A stretch of DNA of 64,000 nucleotides from Caenorhabditis remanei (taxonomy: Eukaryota > Nematoda > Chromadorea > Rhabditida > Rhabditidae). The notes beneath the pieces are model-generated. The model made no database searches. It worked only from the letters and a program-made list of their open reading frames with translations, and had not been told where the DNA came from. The stretch covers positions 16,721,717-16,785,716 of the forward strand of contig NC_071330.1 in the NCBI RefSeq assembly GCF_010183535.1, read 5' to 3'. The position numbers were made by a program, and so were the translations under genes. Position 1 is the stretch's first letter; each line of letters opens with the position of its first letter. Below are positions 1 to 16,364 of this stretch, piece after piece.

Positions 1-3909
<3,909 letters not shown>

Positions 3910-4029
3910 TTTCTGAAAAATCTGGAAATTAGAGGGTAGATGAAAGGAGAACCGAAGAATTGAAGAGAAAAATTCTAAATTTTAGCTATAAAATAACCAA
4001 AAAATTTCGAAAAAATGAAAAGTCGTTTT

Positions 4030-4480
4030 TCATTGAATTTTGGCGAAAAATTCTTCATTTTTATACATTTTTAGCTCAAAAATAGATTTTCAGCAGTTAA
4101 ACTACCCTAAAAGAACAAAAAATCACCTAAAATCCAAAAAAAAATCAAGAAAAAATGAACTAGAAACTTCAAAAAATAAAAAAAAAACGAAGATTCCTCG
4201 TTTCTCATTGAATTCTGACCGAAATTTCTCTATTTTTACTCATTTTTAGCTAAAAAATTCGATTTTCAGCAGTAAAATTACCCTAAAAGCACGAACAACC
4301 ACCGAAAACCCAAAAAATTGGGTGTCGATTCAAAAATCGAAAATTTCTGGTTTCACGAATTTTGACCGAAATTTCTCGAATTTTAGACATTTTTAGCTCA
4401 AAAATTCAATTTTCAGCAGTAAAATTACCCAAAAAAACACAAAAAACCACTTAAAATCCAACAAAATTGGATGTCGTTTC
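4030..4480. repeat. Three-copy diverged tandem repeat upstream of rpt-6
   Basis: Three copies of a unit of about 150-175 bases start near 4034, 4209 and 4358. Each contains a GAATTTTGACCGAAATTTCTC-like start, TTTTTAGCTCAAAAATTCGA-like middle and a TTTTCAGCAGTAAAATTACC-like end. No coding sequence. It lies just upstream of the rpt-6 start region, so it may separate promoter and trans-splice site. Confidence 0.7.
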
Positions 4481-5879
4481 AAAAATGATGATATTAGCCA
4501 ATGTCACTCATTGGGCGTGGAATATGGCGCCACGTACGCAAGGCCACACACGCTCACGCACAAATGCAGACTCAGTGCAAAATTTTCGTTTTGCTCTAAT
4601 TTTTTTCAGACTTGTTGATTCTTTTCGATTTTTTCCATGATTTTTCAAAAGATCCCTTTCTATACATTCAGAAATTTTCATCGAAATTCATCAGGTTTGA
4701 AATGAGTTATAGTCCATCAAAGGGTCTCTTGAAAAATGGGAGCGAGAGTAGCGGCGTCACTGAAGAGACGCCAGAGAAACGAGAGGCAGCGACGGCCGGC
4801 GGCGAGAGAGTGTGTGATTTGAAGAGAGTGTCCGCAGGAATATTGCGGGCGCGTAAACTCGTCTAAACCCGTAACGGACTGAAAAGTAAGGTTCCACTTT
4901 GAAATTAATTATTTTTAGGCTTAAACTGGCCTAAAATTTCTGAAATTTTTTCCAGAGCTCGCTGAGGTCCTATTGATCCTTCTTGCTGAAAATCAGAAGA
5001 TTTTATCGATAGGAAAAAGAGTTATCGGCTCGACAAGATTTTGTTGAAAAATCCGAGCGATTAGTGTTGACCCCGTCTGAAACTTGGCTTAAATTCCACG
5101 TAGCGCCACGATTTTTTTTGGGTTTTTCTTGGAATTTTCTAGAGAGATTCCAGTTGGCTCCGCCCCTTTTTTCTCCACGATCCCAAAGATTTTCGGGATT
5201 CCATCGTGGAAAACGAAGGAAATCAATAGTAAACACACTAAAAAAGTGGAAGAAGAGGGATGGGGAGGAGACTTGGCATCGTGCCAAGTCTTTTCTCTGC
5301 TCTCTCTTCAGTTTCACCATTAGAGTACGCTGACATGACTGAGTATCAAACGTTCTGCACCAATTTCGCTTCTTACTTCTCCCCTCCGCCGCCTTGACAC
5401 CCAACAAGCGCGGATCGTTCAGTTGTGTTGGTTTGTTGTCGTGGCGGGAGGTGCGCGCGCGCGCTCCGCTTCGGTTCCGGACCATTTTTGTCATTTTTGG
5501 CGGTGAATTATCGATTTTTGACCGATTTTTGGGGTAGAAACTAGTTTTTCGCTGGTTTCCACGTGACTAATCGCGCGAAAATTGTTTCGAGAACTGAAAA
5601 ATCGATTTTTCGCAGAATTTCGATGCCGACGTGGCAAATCGATTTTTGATTCGAATTCGAATACCGGGTGCAAATCCACGTGGATTTTCAGCAAGTTTTA
5701 ATGAAAATTTGGGTAAAAAACATATAAAATATAGAAGAATTCAATTTTGACGAAATTTCGCAATATTTCCATTTTCAGCCAAAATTTCCCTCATTTTCAG
5801 CCAAAAATTTCTCCATTTTCGGCCAAAATTCCCAATTTTCCAGCCAAACTTTCCTAATTTCGAATATCTTATCACATGA
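4481..5879. other. Intergenic, between divergent rpt-6 and his-72
   Basis: No gene is recognised. A GC-richer patch at 4497-4570 (GGGCGTGG, TGGCGCCACG, CACGCTCACGC) is the best candidate for rpt-6 promoter sequence, and a purine-rich GC patch at 4735-4860 could be an untranslated exon or a degraded MITE. 5150-5490 holds CTCCGCCCCTTTTT-type motifs and a GCGCGCGCGC run. Short open frames here overlap on opposite strands and show no protein-like composition. Confidence 0.5.
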
Positions 5880-6725
5880 CCCCCTCTGCGCACGCGACGC
5901 GACCGCATCGCCTGACTCCGCCCCTTTTTCGAATTGCGCGCGCACCCAAATGTTAGAGCCATTCGTACCTGTTGCTCCTCTTGCGAGCTGCGGTTTCGAT
6001 TTTTGCTCTAATTTTTCGGGTTTTTAGGTTTTCTAGGTGATTTTTAGTCATTTTTAGTAGATTTTCTGCATTAATTCACTATTTTCCAGCCGTTTCTATT
6101 GATTCCCCGCGAAATTTCTGTAAAAATCCGCCAAAAACCCCCTTTTCTTTTATTTACATTCGAAAAGTGCACGCGACGCGACCGCGTCGCACCGGGGTAT
6201 GCATTCGCGCTCCATTGGACACAATCACCCGCGAATCTCGATTTGAATTCTAGCCAGTTTTCCGTTGTGATTTCGTCGATTTCCTTCATTTTTCTTCGGA
6301 TTTTCGGGAAAACTATTTAGAAGTTAATAGTTTGAATTAAATTCTAGGTGAATTCGTGAGTTTTAGTTGCAAAAAAGCTCTGAAAATCCACTTTTTCGCG
6401 ATTCATAATTTTCTGGTTTTTTGGCTATTTAGAGTGAAAATAGACCGATTTTCCGTAGATTTTGTTGGGAAAATGCTGGTTTTTCGCTAGTTTACCGCTT
6501 CAAATGTCATTTTTCCCCAATTTTTGACTCTTTTTGTCCAATAATTGCGGGTTTCCTCCTTTTTCGCCCAGCCTTCTCTCCGTTTCTCCCCCTCGTGCCC
6601 AATCAATATCAATCAATAATCCGCACGCGACGCGGCCGCTACGCGCCACCTGTTGTGTGTGTGCAAGTGTGCTCCATCGGACAACCCCCCGCCAAATCAG
6701 ATTTGAATTTGAATAATGGGATTTC
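5880..6725 (+). promoter_or_regulatory. Likely his-72 upstream region with three repeated GC-rich modules
   Basis: The motif GCACGCGACGCGACCGC occurs at about 5890, 6170 and (with one A-to-G change) 6622, always on the same strand. The second and third copies are followed by matching text (GCTCCATTGGAC or GCTCCATCGGAC, then CCCGC..AATC and GATTTGAATT), so a unit of roughly 100 bases was repeated. GC-rich islands in otherwise AT-rich DNA upstream of a ubiquitously expressed histone gene suggest promoter or alternative first-exon modules; that function is inference. Confidence 0.5.
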
Positions 6726-6823
6726 ATTGATTTTTAATCGAATTTCAATCAAATTTGTGTTAAAAATTCCAAATTTTATCGATTTTTCGCTCAATTTTCT
6801 CTTTCCCTCTCCTTTCTCACTAA

Positions 6824-8020
<1,197 letters not shown>

Positions 8021-8283
8021 AGCGCCCCAGCGTCGACGGCGAAGGCGCCACGTCACCACCAAAGAAGCACAACATCCTAAATATTCCACTCGTTTTTCAT
8101 CTCCCCAAAATGTTTAACACTTGTATTTGAGACTGTAATATAATAACTCTCTCGTATTTATTCCCCCCATTGCGATCGAACCACAGCCGATCTCACTTTT
8201 TTTCCGAATTTTCCTCCCAATTTTTTGTGTAATCGTTGGAGACATTCTATATGTATCTAACGTAAAAAAAGATTCAAAATTCC

Positions 8284-8289
8284 AATAAA
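8284..8289 (+). terminator. his-72 poly(A) signal AATAAA
   Basis: AATAAA lies 264 bases after the his-72 stop codon. The next ATG on the same strand is only about 135 bases further on, a spacing compatible with a trans-spliced operon, though no SL2 evidence can be read from DNA. Confidence 0.75.
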
Positions 8290-8424
8290 ACATCGTGTGC
8301 TTCGATACATTGTCTAGCAACATGTCGCTGGCGCCTGGCAACTCGATGCCCGCCTCGCCTCGCGTTTTCCCTTTTTCCAACTTCATTTTGAGCTGAAGTC
8401 GTCTTTCCCGACTGGTGAGACACT

Positions 8425-10969
8425 ATGTTTCTCAGTGTTATTGGGAATATTCATCGGAGGAAGAAGATTCTGATTAGTGAGTGATTCAGAAGACGTCAGG
8501 GAGCTTTTTTCCCTTTTTTTTAGTAAAAAATGGAAAAAAAATTGTCGTCAAAACTTTACGTCAAAACTTTACGTCAAAACTTTCTGGCATTTTGAATACG
8601 ATTTTCGAATTCAGCTCGCCAAGACGGTTCAGAAAAGTATAATCATGCCCATATTCCGTCCAGTTTGAGAATTTTCGGTGTATGCGCCTTTAAATTCGTG
8701 CCAAGACCCGAATTTTTCGAATCGCACGGAATGGGGGCGTGATTATACTCATTCGAAGCGCCTTGGCGAGCTGAATAAGAATATTGTGTTGAAAAATGCT
8801 AAAAACCATCTTAGAAAAAATTTTCAGCCAAAAACCTCGAAAATTTGGCGAAAAATGGAGAAAATCAGTAAAAACTTCGCCGGTTCGCGTAATTTTTGGT
8901 GCGAAACTTGTATTTTTGGATTCAGCTTGCTAAGACGATTCGAAAGAGTATATACATGCGGGGTTTCGAAGCAAGTTGGGTCCCGCCACGAAAACTACAG
9001 TACCCAGGCGGTTTTCGTGGTGGGACCCAAATTCAACCAAACATAGGCATGATTATACTCATTCGAAGGGTCTCGCCGAGCTGAATCTGAATTTTGCTAT
9101 AAAATTCAATTTCAGATGTGTTCTACTTCTTTCTGATCGCCGGACTCCTCGTTCTCGGTGTTTTCACCATCAAAAAGAACACCTATTCGTATTTAGACAG
9201 TTGGGAGATTGCTCAGGAGATTGCTGAGAATGCGACGGAAGACGCGATGATAAATGGGTCAAGTGTAGGTCAAAAAATTACAAAAATTTGAGCCGGGGAC
9301 AAGAAATCCAGAATATGGAAAACTAGTCTCCCAATTGAAAATCACTTTTTTTTTCTTATTTGTCTTCAGAATATTGACTTCTCGGTGGTTTTGTGGAATG
9401 CCGACATGGAATTGGTCCTTACTGAAAAGACTATTGACGATGAACCGAAAAGAGACTTTTTGATGGTTGTCTGCACTTTTATTGGTGTTGGTAGGTCAAA
9501 ATTCAAGATTTTTTGTTTGAAATTGTCAGATTTGAATTCAGCGCGATGAGAGCTTTCAGAAAAGTATAATCATGCCATGATTTGGTGCAAGTTGGGTCTC
9601 ACCACGAAACGCAGCGAAAAACGGGTTACTGTAGTTTTCGTGGTGAGACCCAACTTGCACCAAACTACGACATGATTATACTTTTCTGAAAGTTCTCGTC
9701 GCGCTGAATTTAAATCTGACACTTTCAACTCTAGATTTCGACGTTCACAACAAATCCTCCTGGTACATTGTCATTTTTTCGCTGGTCGGCTCATTGCTCT
9801 ACGGGTGGAATGTTCTTCGCTTTGTTCTGTGGGCGGATCAAAAAGTGGAGACATTTTTGGATGATATGGAAATTTATAAACGCTGGGAGATGTCAATGAA
9901 TTCACTGATTTTGTGCTGGATTTGAGAAGACAGAAGGCGGAGGCGAGAAGGGTCCAGATTAAGTCGGTTAGTCGGAAGGGATAGAGAATTTCGAGGAATT
10001 GAGGAAAAATTCGGATATAGCGTGGCGAGGCGGTTTAGAAAAGTATAATCATGCCATGGTTCGGTGAAAGTTGGGTCTCACCACGAAAACTACAGTAACC
10101 CGGTTTTCGCTGCTTCTCGCGTCGAGACCCAACTTTCTTCCAATCTGGTCATGATTATACTCATTCGGAGCGTCTCGGCGAGTTGAATTTGAATATTACA
10201 ATAAAAACTCGAAAATTTTGGGTTTGACCGCTAAAAAATCAGTTTTTCTCATAAAGTGAAGATTTTCGCGGCGAGACCCGATTTCTTTGAATTTAAAGTG
10301 TCATCATTGAATTCAGCGTACAATGGCGGTTCAGAAAAGTATAATCATGCCATGGTTCGGTGCAAGTTGGGTCTCACCACGAAAACTACAGTAACCCGCT
10401 TTTCGCTGCTTTTCGCGTCGAGACCCAATTTCAACCAAACCTAGTCATGATTATATTTTTCTGAAAGCTCTCGACGAGCTGAATGTGAATATCATAAGGA
10501 AAAGTGAAAATTATAATAAGGAAATTTTTTCCAGACCACCTCGACCCAATACGACATCAAAGCTTCGTGGCAAGCGCTCTCCAAACGTACTATGAAAGCG
10601 TTCCTCCCAATCTCGCCAGCTCTTCTCTACTGCTCTTTCTACGCCGTCTGCCTATTCCTCCTCTCCTGTTACCACACCTGGATGCGTTCGCCCAACGAGA
10701 TATCAGAGAACATGATGATGGTCACCAACTTCGTCGTCGGTCTCGAATCTTCGATTCTACGCGGAAAACGCGACGTGAATAGCTACGTCTTCGTGTTGTG
10801 GGGCATTTTGTGCCAGATTTTGTTTTTTTTGACGTGCTATCGGATGTCAGAACTTGTGATGAGAATCTATTGTGCACTGGTTGGAAAGGAGGACTCTGTG
10901 AGACCGGCGTTCTTGAATTCGATCGAGGAAGATGTGCAAATCGGTGGAAATACGAAGAAAAATGATTAA
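8425..10969 (+). CDS. Multi-pass membrane protein of unknown function, with apparent 1-nt frameshift
   Basis: Not recognised as a named family. Exons 8425-8476, 9116-9264, 9370-9490, 9735-9966 and 10536-10969 join with consistent phases except within exon 4. They give about 330 residues with four hydrophobic helices (about residues 17-36, 117-138, 210-235 and 268-292), N-glycosylation sequons NATE, NGSS and NKSS in the first half, and a charged C-terminus with NTKKND. In exon 4 the frame changes near 9886. Upstream reads DDMEIYKRWE, downstream reads DVNEFTDFVLDLRRQ, and one extra base at GGGAGATG would join them. The exon phases also need exactly one more base, so this is an assembly error, a null allele or a recent lesion. 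Splice sites are intact. The ATG is close behind his-72 on the same strand, so an operon is possible. Confidence 0.75.
8605..8780. mobile_element. GAATTCAGC foldback MITE, copy 1 (intron 1)
   Basis: Inverted arms start GAATTCAGCTCGCCAAGACG and end CTTGGCGAGCTGAATA. Internal arm text AAAAGTATAATCATGCC and GTGATTATACTCATTCG is shared with the other four copies in this gene. No coding capacity. Confidence 0.8.
8918..9088. mobile_element. GAATTCAGC foldback MITE, copy 2 (intron 1)
   Basis: Same family as the element at 8605, with arms GGATTCAGCTTGCTAAGACG and TCTCGCCGAGCTGAATCT. The inner arms contain AGTTGGGTCCCGCCACGAAA facing its own inverse, TTTTCGTGGTGGGACCC. Confidence 0.8.
9525..9720. mobile_element. 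GAATTCAGC foldback MITE, copy 3 (intron 3), longest palindrome
   Basis: Almost the whole of this 196-bp stretch is palindromic, from GTCAGATTTGAATTCAGCG to the inverse CGCTGAATTTAAATCTGAC. It carries the family-wide inner arms AGTTGGGTCTCACCACGAAA and TTTCGTGGTGAGACCCAACT. Confidence 0.88.
10017..10190. mobile_element. GAATTCAGC foldback MITE, copy 4 (intron 4)
   Basis: Family arms AAAAGTATAATCATGCCATG and CATGATTATACTCATTCGG are present with the inner AGTTGGGTCTCACCACGAAA. The outer ends are more diverged than in copy 3. Confidence 0.8.
10308..10490. mobile_element. GAATTCAGC foldback MITE, copy 5 (intron 4)
   Basis: Closest to copy 4: both share CCATGGTTCGGTG and a CGCTGCTT.TCGCGTCGAGAC loop region. 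The two lie about 290 bases apart in direct orientation in the same intron, suggesting local duplication or repeated insertion. Confidence 0.8.
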
Positions 10970-10995
10970 TTTTGAGAAAGTTTCTGATAATTGTG

Positions 10996-11001
10996 AATAA
11001 A
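10996..11001 (+). terminator. Poly(A) signal of the membrane-protein gene
   Basis: AATAAA 27 bases after the TAA stop at 10967-10969. Confidence 0.7.
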
Positions 11002-11420
11002 AAATGCATTGTTGACTCTGAAAATTACAAAATTAAATAACAATAAGAGCTAAAATCTAATAAACACAGTAAAAAACAGATAGAATGTGCAAAACATGCG
11101 AAAAAAAGGAAAAATTAAAGAAAAAATTGAAAAAACTGAAAATTTCTATTTTAAATTCGCGCGTAAAAATTGATGAGAATTGCAAACGCGCCCCACTGAT
11201 AATCAAAGAAAAATTATTTTTTCATCATTTTTCAACCAAATTTTCGTCATTTCCGGTTGTTTTTCGTTGTTTTTCCTGGTTTTTGACATGAAAATTGAAT
11301 TTACAATGTTTTTCTCAGTGTTTTCATGCAGAAATCGCTAAAATTCATCAGAAAATCGCTTAGAAATCGTGTTTTCCGGAAAACCAATTGGCAACGCTAA
11401 AAATAAGTTTTCCGGTGATT

Positions 11421-11911
11421 CATACTTGTCAAATCACGGGCCGGCCCGCTGAAAATTTCAGGACCCGGGCCGGCCCGCAGGGCCCGCAGCAAAAAATTAT
11501 TTTTGAAAAATAGAATTGAAAGTCTTGGAAATTAAATTTTTTCTTCGGTTTATACTAAATCGAGGTCGGGGGATTCGATAAGACTACTTTCAGAAGCCTC
11601 CAGCAAGTTCTTGATCCTGATTCTGATCATCGGCTGATTATCACAGAGACTTTGAGAGGCTCAAAGTTTATAGAGACAAAATAACTTATTCTGACAATTT
11701 TCGTTTTCACTTGTTGTCATTTTATAATTTCTAATCAATAATATGTTTGCCATGAAGTAGTAAACGAAAAAACAATGGGAAAACGACTAAAAAATTTTTT
11801 TCAATATTTTGACGGGCCGAACGGGCCGGGCCGGGCCAGCCCGGGCCGAGCCGGGCCGGGCCGGAAGATTTTTTTAGCGGGCCCGGCCCGGCCCGGCCCG
11901 TGACAAGTATG
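11421..11911. mobile_element. CG-rich hAT-like non-autonomous element with 8-bp TSD
   Basis: A 491-bp element with ends CATACTTGTC and GACAAGTATG, followed inward by CACGGGCCGGCCCGCT-like and inverse GGGCC-repeat arms. Identical 8-bp flanks CGGTGATT lie at 11413-11420 and 11912-11919. The AT-rich interior has no transposase. Related CTTGTC..GGGCC ends occur near 25226-25330 and 36082-36463. The rest of the 10970-12073 intergenic stretch is A/T-rich with no recognisable gene. Confidence 0.85.
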
Positions 11912-12073
11912 CGGTGATTAGAAAGAGTTTTGAAGGGATTTTAGTAGATTTTTATGTATTTTAAACGTTTTTTCAGTCGAAAATCGAGCAAAAACCTGTA
12001 AAAATAGTTATTTTCCGTATTTTTCGAATTTTCTCAAAAAAAAATTTTTTTCTCAATTTTTCCCTATTTTCAG

Positions 12074-15000
12074 ATGTTGGCAGTCAGAGATGATGGTCCC
12101 AACCCACTGACACATCGAAATCGAGACGTAATTGGCCAAGTGGGCTCAAATGACATCGACAAGTAGGTTTTCGACGGAAAAACAGATTTTTTAGCTGAAA
12201 ATCGCTTAAAAAAACCGATTTTTGCTCTAAAAACCTCACATTTTTCAGCCAAATTGAGCGATTAATGCGATGTGAGGTGCTTCTGGAACACGAAGTCAAA
12301 ACGCTATGCGTTAAAGCCCGAGAGATTCTTGCCGAGGAAGGAAACGTGCAAGTCATCGATACACCTGTCACGGTGGGTTTTCAGCTGGTTTTCTGCTGGA
12401 ATTACGTAGAAAATCTAGATTTTTGGGCTGTTTTGCCCAAAAACTGGTTTTTTAGCGATTTTTTTCAACTAAAAACTCAATTTTTTTGAAGAAATTTTGA
12501 GTTTTTGGCTCAAAAATTCCGTAAAAACTCGATTTCCGATCAATTTTCTTCAACACTTTCTATTTTTCAGATCTGCGGCGATATCCACGGCCAATTCCAC
12601 GATCTGCGCGAACTTTTCAAAGTTGGCGGCCCTCCACCCGACACCAATTATCTATTCCTCGGTGACTACGTGGATAGAGGATATAATTCTGTGGAGGTGC
12701 GGAATTCAACGAAAAAAGCATTGAAAACTGATAGAATAGGCTGAAAATTCGCATAAAAGCTGGAGAAATGGGCTGAAAATGAGCATTTTACAGATTTTTG
12801 CTCGGAAATCAGCAAAATTCAGACAAAAATCGCGTTTTTAGCTGAAAAAATGCTTTAAATCCTCCAATTTTGCTCTTTTTTCTTAAAAGCGGTTAAAATG
12901 TTAAAATGAGGAGACTTTAGTCAATTTTTGATGGTAAAATCGGTTTTTTGAGCTCAAAATACTTCTATTTTGCTTGTTTTACGCAAAAAATTCTCGAAAT
13001 CCTCCATTTTCTCTCCGAAACCCCCAAATCTCGAAAATTGGCTGAAAATGTTTTTTTTTCAGTGAAATAAGATGATTTTAGCCGGTTTTTGATGATAAAG
13101 TCGATTTTTTATGCTCAAAATTCCAATATTTTGCTCTTTTTTCCGCTAAAAAAGCTCAAAACCTCCATTTTCACTCTGAAACCCCACAAAAAGCTGGAAA
13201 TATAGTGATTTTAGCCGATTTTAATGGCATTTTTTTGATTTTAAGCTCAAAAAACCTTATTTTCTATCTAAATTTCTCAAAAATTTATAAAATTTCCAGA
13301 CCTTCATCCTCCTGATCGCCCTCAAGTGTCGCTATCCTGACCGCATCATGCTCATCCGTGGAAACCATGAATCCCGTCAGATCACACAAGTCTATGGATT
13401 CTACGATGAATGTCTCCGGAAGTACGGTAACGCCTCCGTCTGGAAACACTGCGTCGATCTGTTCGACTATTTGGCGCTGGCCGCCGTTATCGATGGGAAA
13501 GTGTTCTGTGTGCACGGAGGATTGTCGCCGACTTGTCCGACTATCGATGAGATTCGCAGTATAAATCGACAGCAGGAGGTAAAAAAAGAGAAAAATCCGA
13601 GGAAAATGCGAGAAATGATCGGAAAAACGAGGAAATTTGGCTGAAAATGGTGGAAATCGAGACATATGGACTCACAGACACACGAACAGACTGAATTTAT
13701 CCAAATTTCATTAAAAACTTGCGATAAATCAGGTGAAAATGATGGAAATCTGGACTTCTGGACATCCGGACAGACAGATTTTCAGCAGATTGACAGAAAA
13801 CTGAAGTTTTCGGACATCTGGATTTACAGATTTACAGACAGACGGATGAATGGGACATCTGGACTAACAGACAGACAGATAGATCATTATTTCAGATTTT
13901 GCTCAAAATTCTTCAAATTTGATCAAAAAATTTACATTTTTGACTGAAAATATCGATTTTGCGGTAAAAACTGAAAAATTCTGTTAAAATTGATCATTTT
14001 CGCATATTTTCAACGTTTCCAGTCAATTTTGGCTCCAGACAAGCCATTTTGGTCGGATACGTCTTCTGATTATCAATTCTCTTGAAATTTGAAAATTTTC
14101 GGGCTGTCTGTGTGTCTGTGCATCCGGATGACCGAAAATGCTATTTTTCAGTTGAAACATATGAAAAATCAGCTTAAAACTGACTGAAAAGACATCCGGA
14201 CAGACAGATTTTCAGTGGACAGCTGAAAATGAGCCATTTTTAACGTTTTCAGCTCAATTTTGGTTCCAAAAGCTCGATTTTTTCTCAATTTTTCCCCCAA
14301 AACTCCTCATTTCCCCTTCAAATTGCAGGTACCGCACGAAGGATCGATGTGTGATTTGATGTGGTCGGATCCGGAGGATTCAATGAAAGGATGGACGTTC
14401 AGTCCACGTGGAGCCGGATATCTGTTCGGTCCGGAGCCCGCCGAGTTGTTCTGCGACACGAATGGAATCGATCAGATCTGTCGAGCACATCAGCTGGTGA
14501 TGGAGGGATTCAAGTTTCATTTCGACAAGAGAGTCGTCACCGTCTGGTCGGCACCCAATTATTGTTATCGGTACGGGAAATGAGGAGATTTCATGCGAAA
14601 AAGTGTAAAAATTATCGATTTTCAGCTAAAAATTGTCTGAAATTGGTCAAAAATGACTGAAAATCGGTCTGAAATCGGTCTCTTCACGGAAATTGAGCAT
14701 TTTTGAGTAAAAATCTCGAATTTTCAGCTATTTCTAATGTTTTTATGCGATTTTTGAATAGTTTTTGCTGGGGCACCCTTGACGCGTTTTCGATTTTTAT
14801 TTACTGTGCGGACATCCGGACGTCAGGACACACTGATACTCACAAATTTTAACCTAAAATTCCACTGTCTGGGGTTCCTTTGACGCGTTTTCTGAAAATT
14901 TTAGTTTTTTTGAGTTTAAGGCTATCTGGGGCGCCTTTAAAGCGTTTTTTAAAGGATATTTGGGCATAAGGATATTCGGACACACAGACGGACAGCTGAT

Positions 15001-15292
15001 GGAGATCTGGACAAACTAACAGACACACAGACAGACATACAGGCAGGCGCTGGGGTGACTTTGACGCGTTTTCATTGCAAAATCATCCATTTTTCGTGAT
15101 TTTCTAGTAAAAATACCAAATTTTGACTGAAAATCTCATCATTTCCTTAATTCCAGATGCGGAAACGTTGCTGCAATCATGCAATTCACCGAAGACAACA
15201 CCACGGAGCCAAATTTCATCACATTCGACGCGGCGCCTCAGGAGGACAGAGGATACGCTCAGAGACATCCGCTTCCCGACTATTTTCTCTGA
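12074..15292 (+). CDS. pph-4: Serine/threonine protein phosphatase 4 catalytic subunit
   Basis: PP4 catalytic subunit, a metallophosphatase that in nematodes acts in centrosome maturation and meiosis (family knowledge). Exons 12074-12162, 12249-12372, 12571-12696, 13300-13578, 14329-14570 and 15157-15292 join in phase to 331 residues. Metal and catalytic motifs are complete: GDIHGQ, GDYVDRG, RGNHES, HGG, and the C-terminal DYFL whose final Leu is carboxymethylated in this family. The N-terminal [15 protein letters not shown] matches PP4c rather than PP2A or PP6, preceded by about 24 extra residues. The ATG abuts a TTTTCAG acceptor, so a trans-spliced message would have almost no 5' UTR. Divergent positions include CGPPPDT-like loop changes. 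C. elegans has two paralogs, pph-4.1 and pph-4.2; by neighbourhood this corresponds to pph-4.2. Confidence 0.94.
13665..13890. repeat. CTGTCTGTCC-family repeat in pph-4 intron 4
   Basis: Same family as in rpt-6 and glrx-5 introns, here with words GACATCCGGACAGACAG and ATGAATGGGACATCTGGAC. Shorter pieces follow at 14100-14210 and 14810-15050 in the next introns, the last mixed with GGGGYRCCTTTGACGCGTTT units. Confidence 0.75.
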
Positions 15293-16364
15293 TTTTTATC
15301 GATTTTTGACGATTTTTCCATGGTTTTACCCGATTTTATGCATTTTTCACCTGTAGAAACCACCAGAAACTCTTTTTTAACCAATTTTTCACAAGTTTTA
15401 GCCCAAAAATGGCGAATTTCACATCAAAAACTCCTTTAATTATCATTTTTCCACCCAAAAACTCATATTTTAACCATTTTTTATTCAAAAATCCCCGATT
15501 TTTACTCAAAAACCGTATTTTCCACCCGAAAAACTCTGAAATTACCGAGTTTCAGCCCAAAAGTGGCGATTTTTATATCATTTTTCGCCCAAAAATTCAT
15601 ATTTTAACCATTTTCTATGCAAAAATCCCCGATTTCCACCTAAATTTTTCCCATTTCTAGACTAACCACGTTCTTCTTGTTTTATACATTTAATTCCATT
15701 TATTTTTTGAATTTTCTGTTGATTTTCATTATTCTCATCTCAATCTCATTTTCCTACGGTCTCAGATCTTCTATTCGGGTTATTTAAACATGTTTATATA
15801 TCAATTTGTTGAAAAAGACACGTTTTCCACTCTTTTTATTGATTTTTATCGATTTTGTGTGGTTTTGAGTTGAAAAATCACTCTGAAATATCTGAAAACT
15901 GGTTTTTAACGCGGAAAATGCTCAAATTTGTCGTAAATTATTGATTTTAAGCATTTCCAATGAAAAATTGAGTTTTCTGGTAATTTTTCAGCCAAATTTT
16001 CCAGTCGAAATGACATTTTTTCATTTTCGGTCCGAAAATAACGAATTTTTGATGTTTTTGAGCATTAAATTCGGCATATTCCGTAAATACACATTACTCC
16101 ACCGTAAATCGACACCGAAACTCATTTTGAACTTAAAATTGCGAATTTCTGACGTTTTCGAGCCTAAAAATCGGCTGAAAATGTCATTTCTGACCGTTTT
16201 TTGCTCAAATTTGTAAAATGCTCGAATTTGTCGTAAAATTATTGATTTTGAGCATTTCCATTTAAGGAAATGGGTTTTTTTTGGTTATTTTTCAGCTAGA
16301 AATATCGTTTTTTCACCATTTCCGACTGGACATACTCAATTTTTCCCATTTTCAGCCTCTAAAA
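15293..16364. other. AT-rich intergenic spacer between pph-4 and glrx-5
   Basis: Poly-T and TTTTTCA-rich low-complexity sequence holding the pph-4 3' UTR and the glrx-5 leader. Short open frames consist of Phe/Asn/Lys/Ser runs typical of such DNA. Nothing else is recognised. Confidence 0.6.

Noticed and set aside
4612..4866. Frame with an acidic, Arg-rich C-terminus upstream of rpt-6
   Set aside because: Part of a GC-rich patch; no splice partners and no similarity recognised. Left as possible untranslated exon only.
8021..8283. Histone 3' stem-loop after his-72
   Set aside because: No stem-loop of the replicative-histone type is present; the gene has AATAAA, as expected for H3.3.
11085..11291. 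Lys-rich small frame
   Set aside because: A-rich low-complexity DNA; no conserved composition or splice context.
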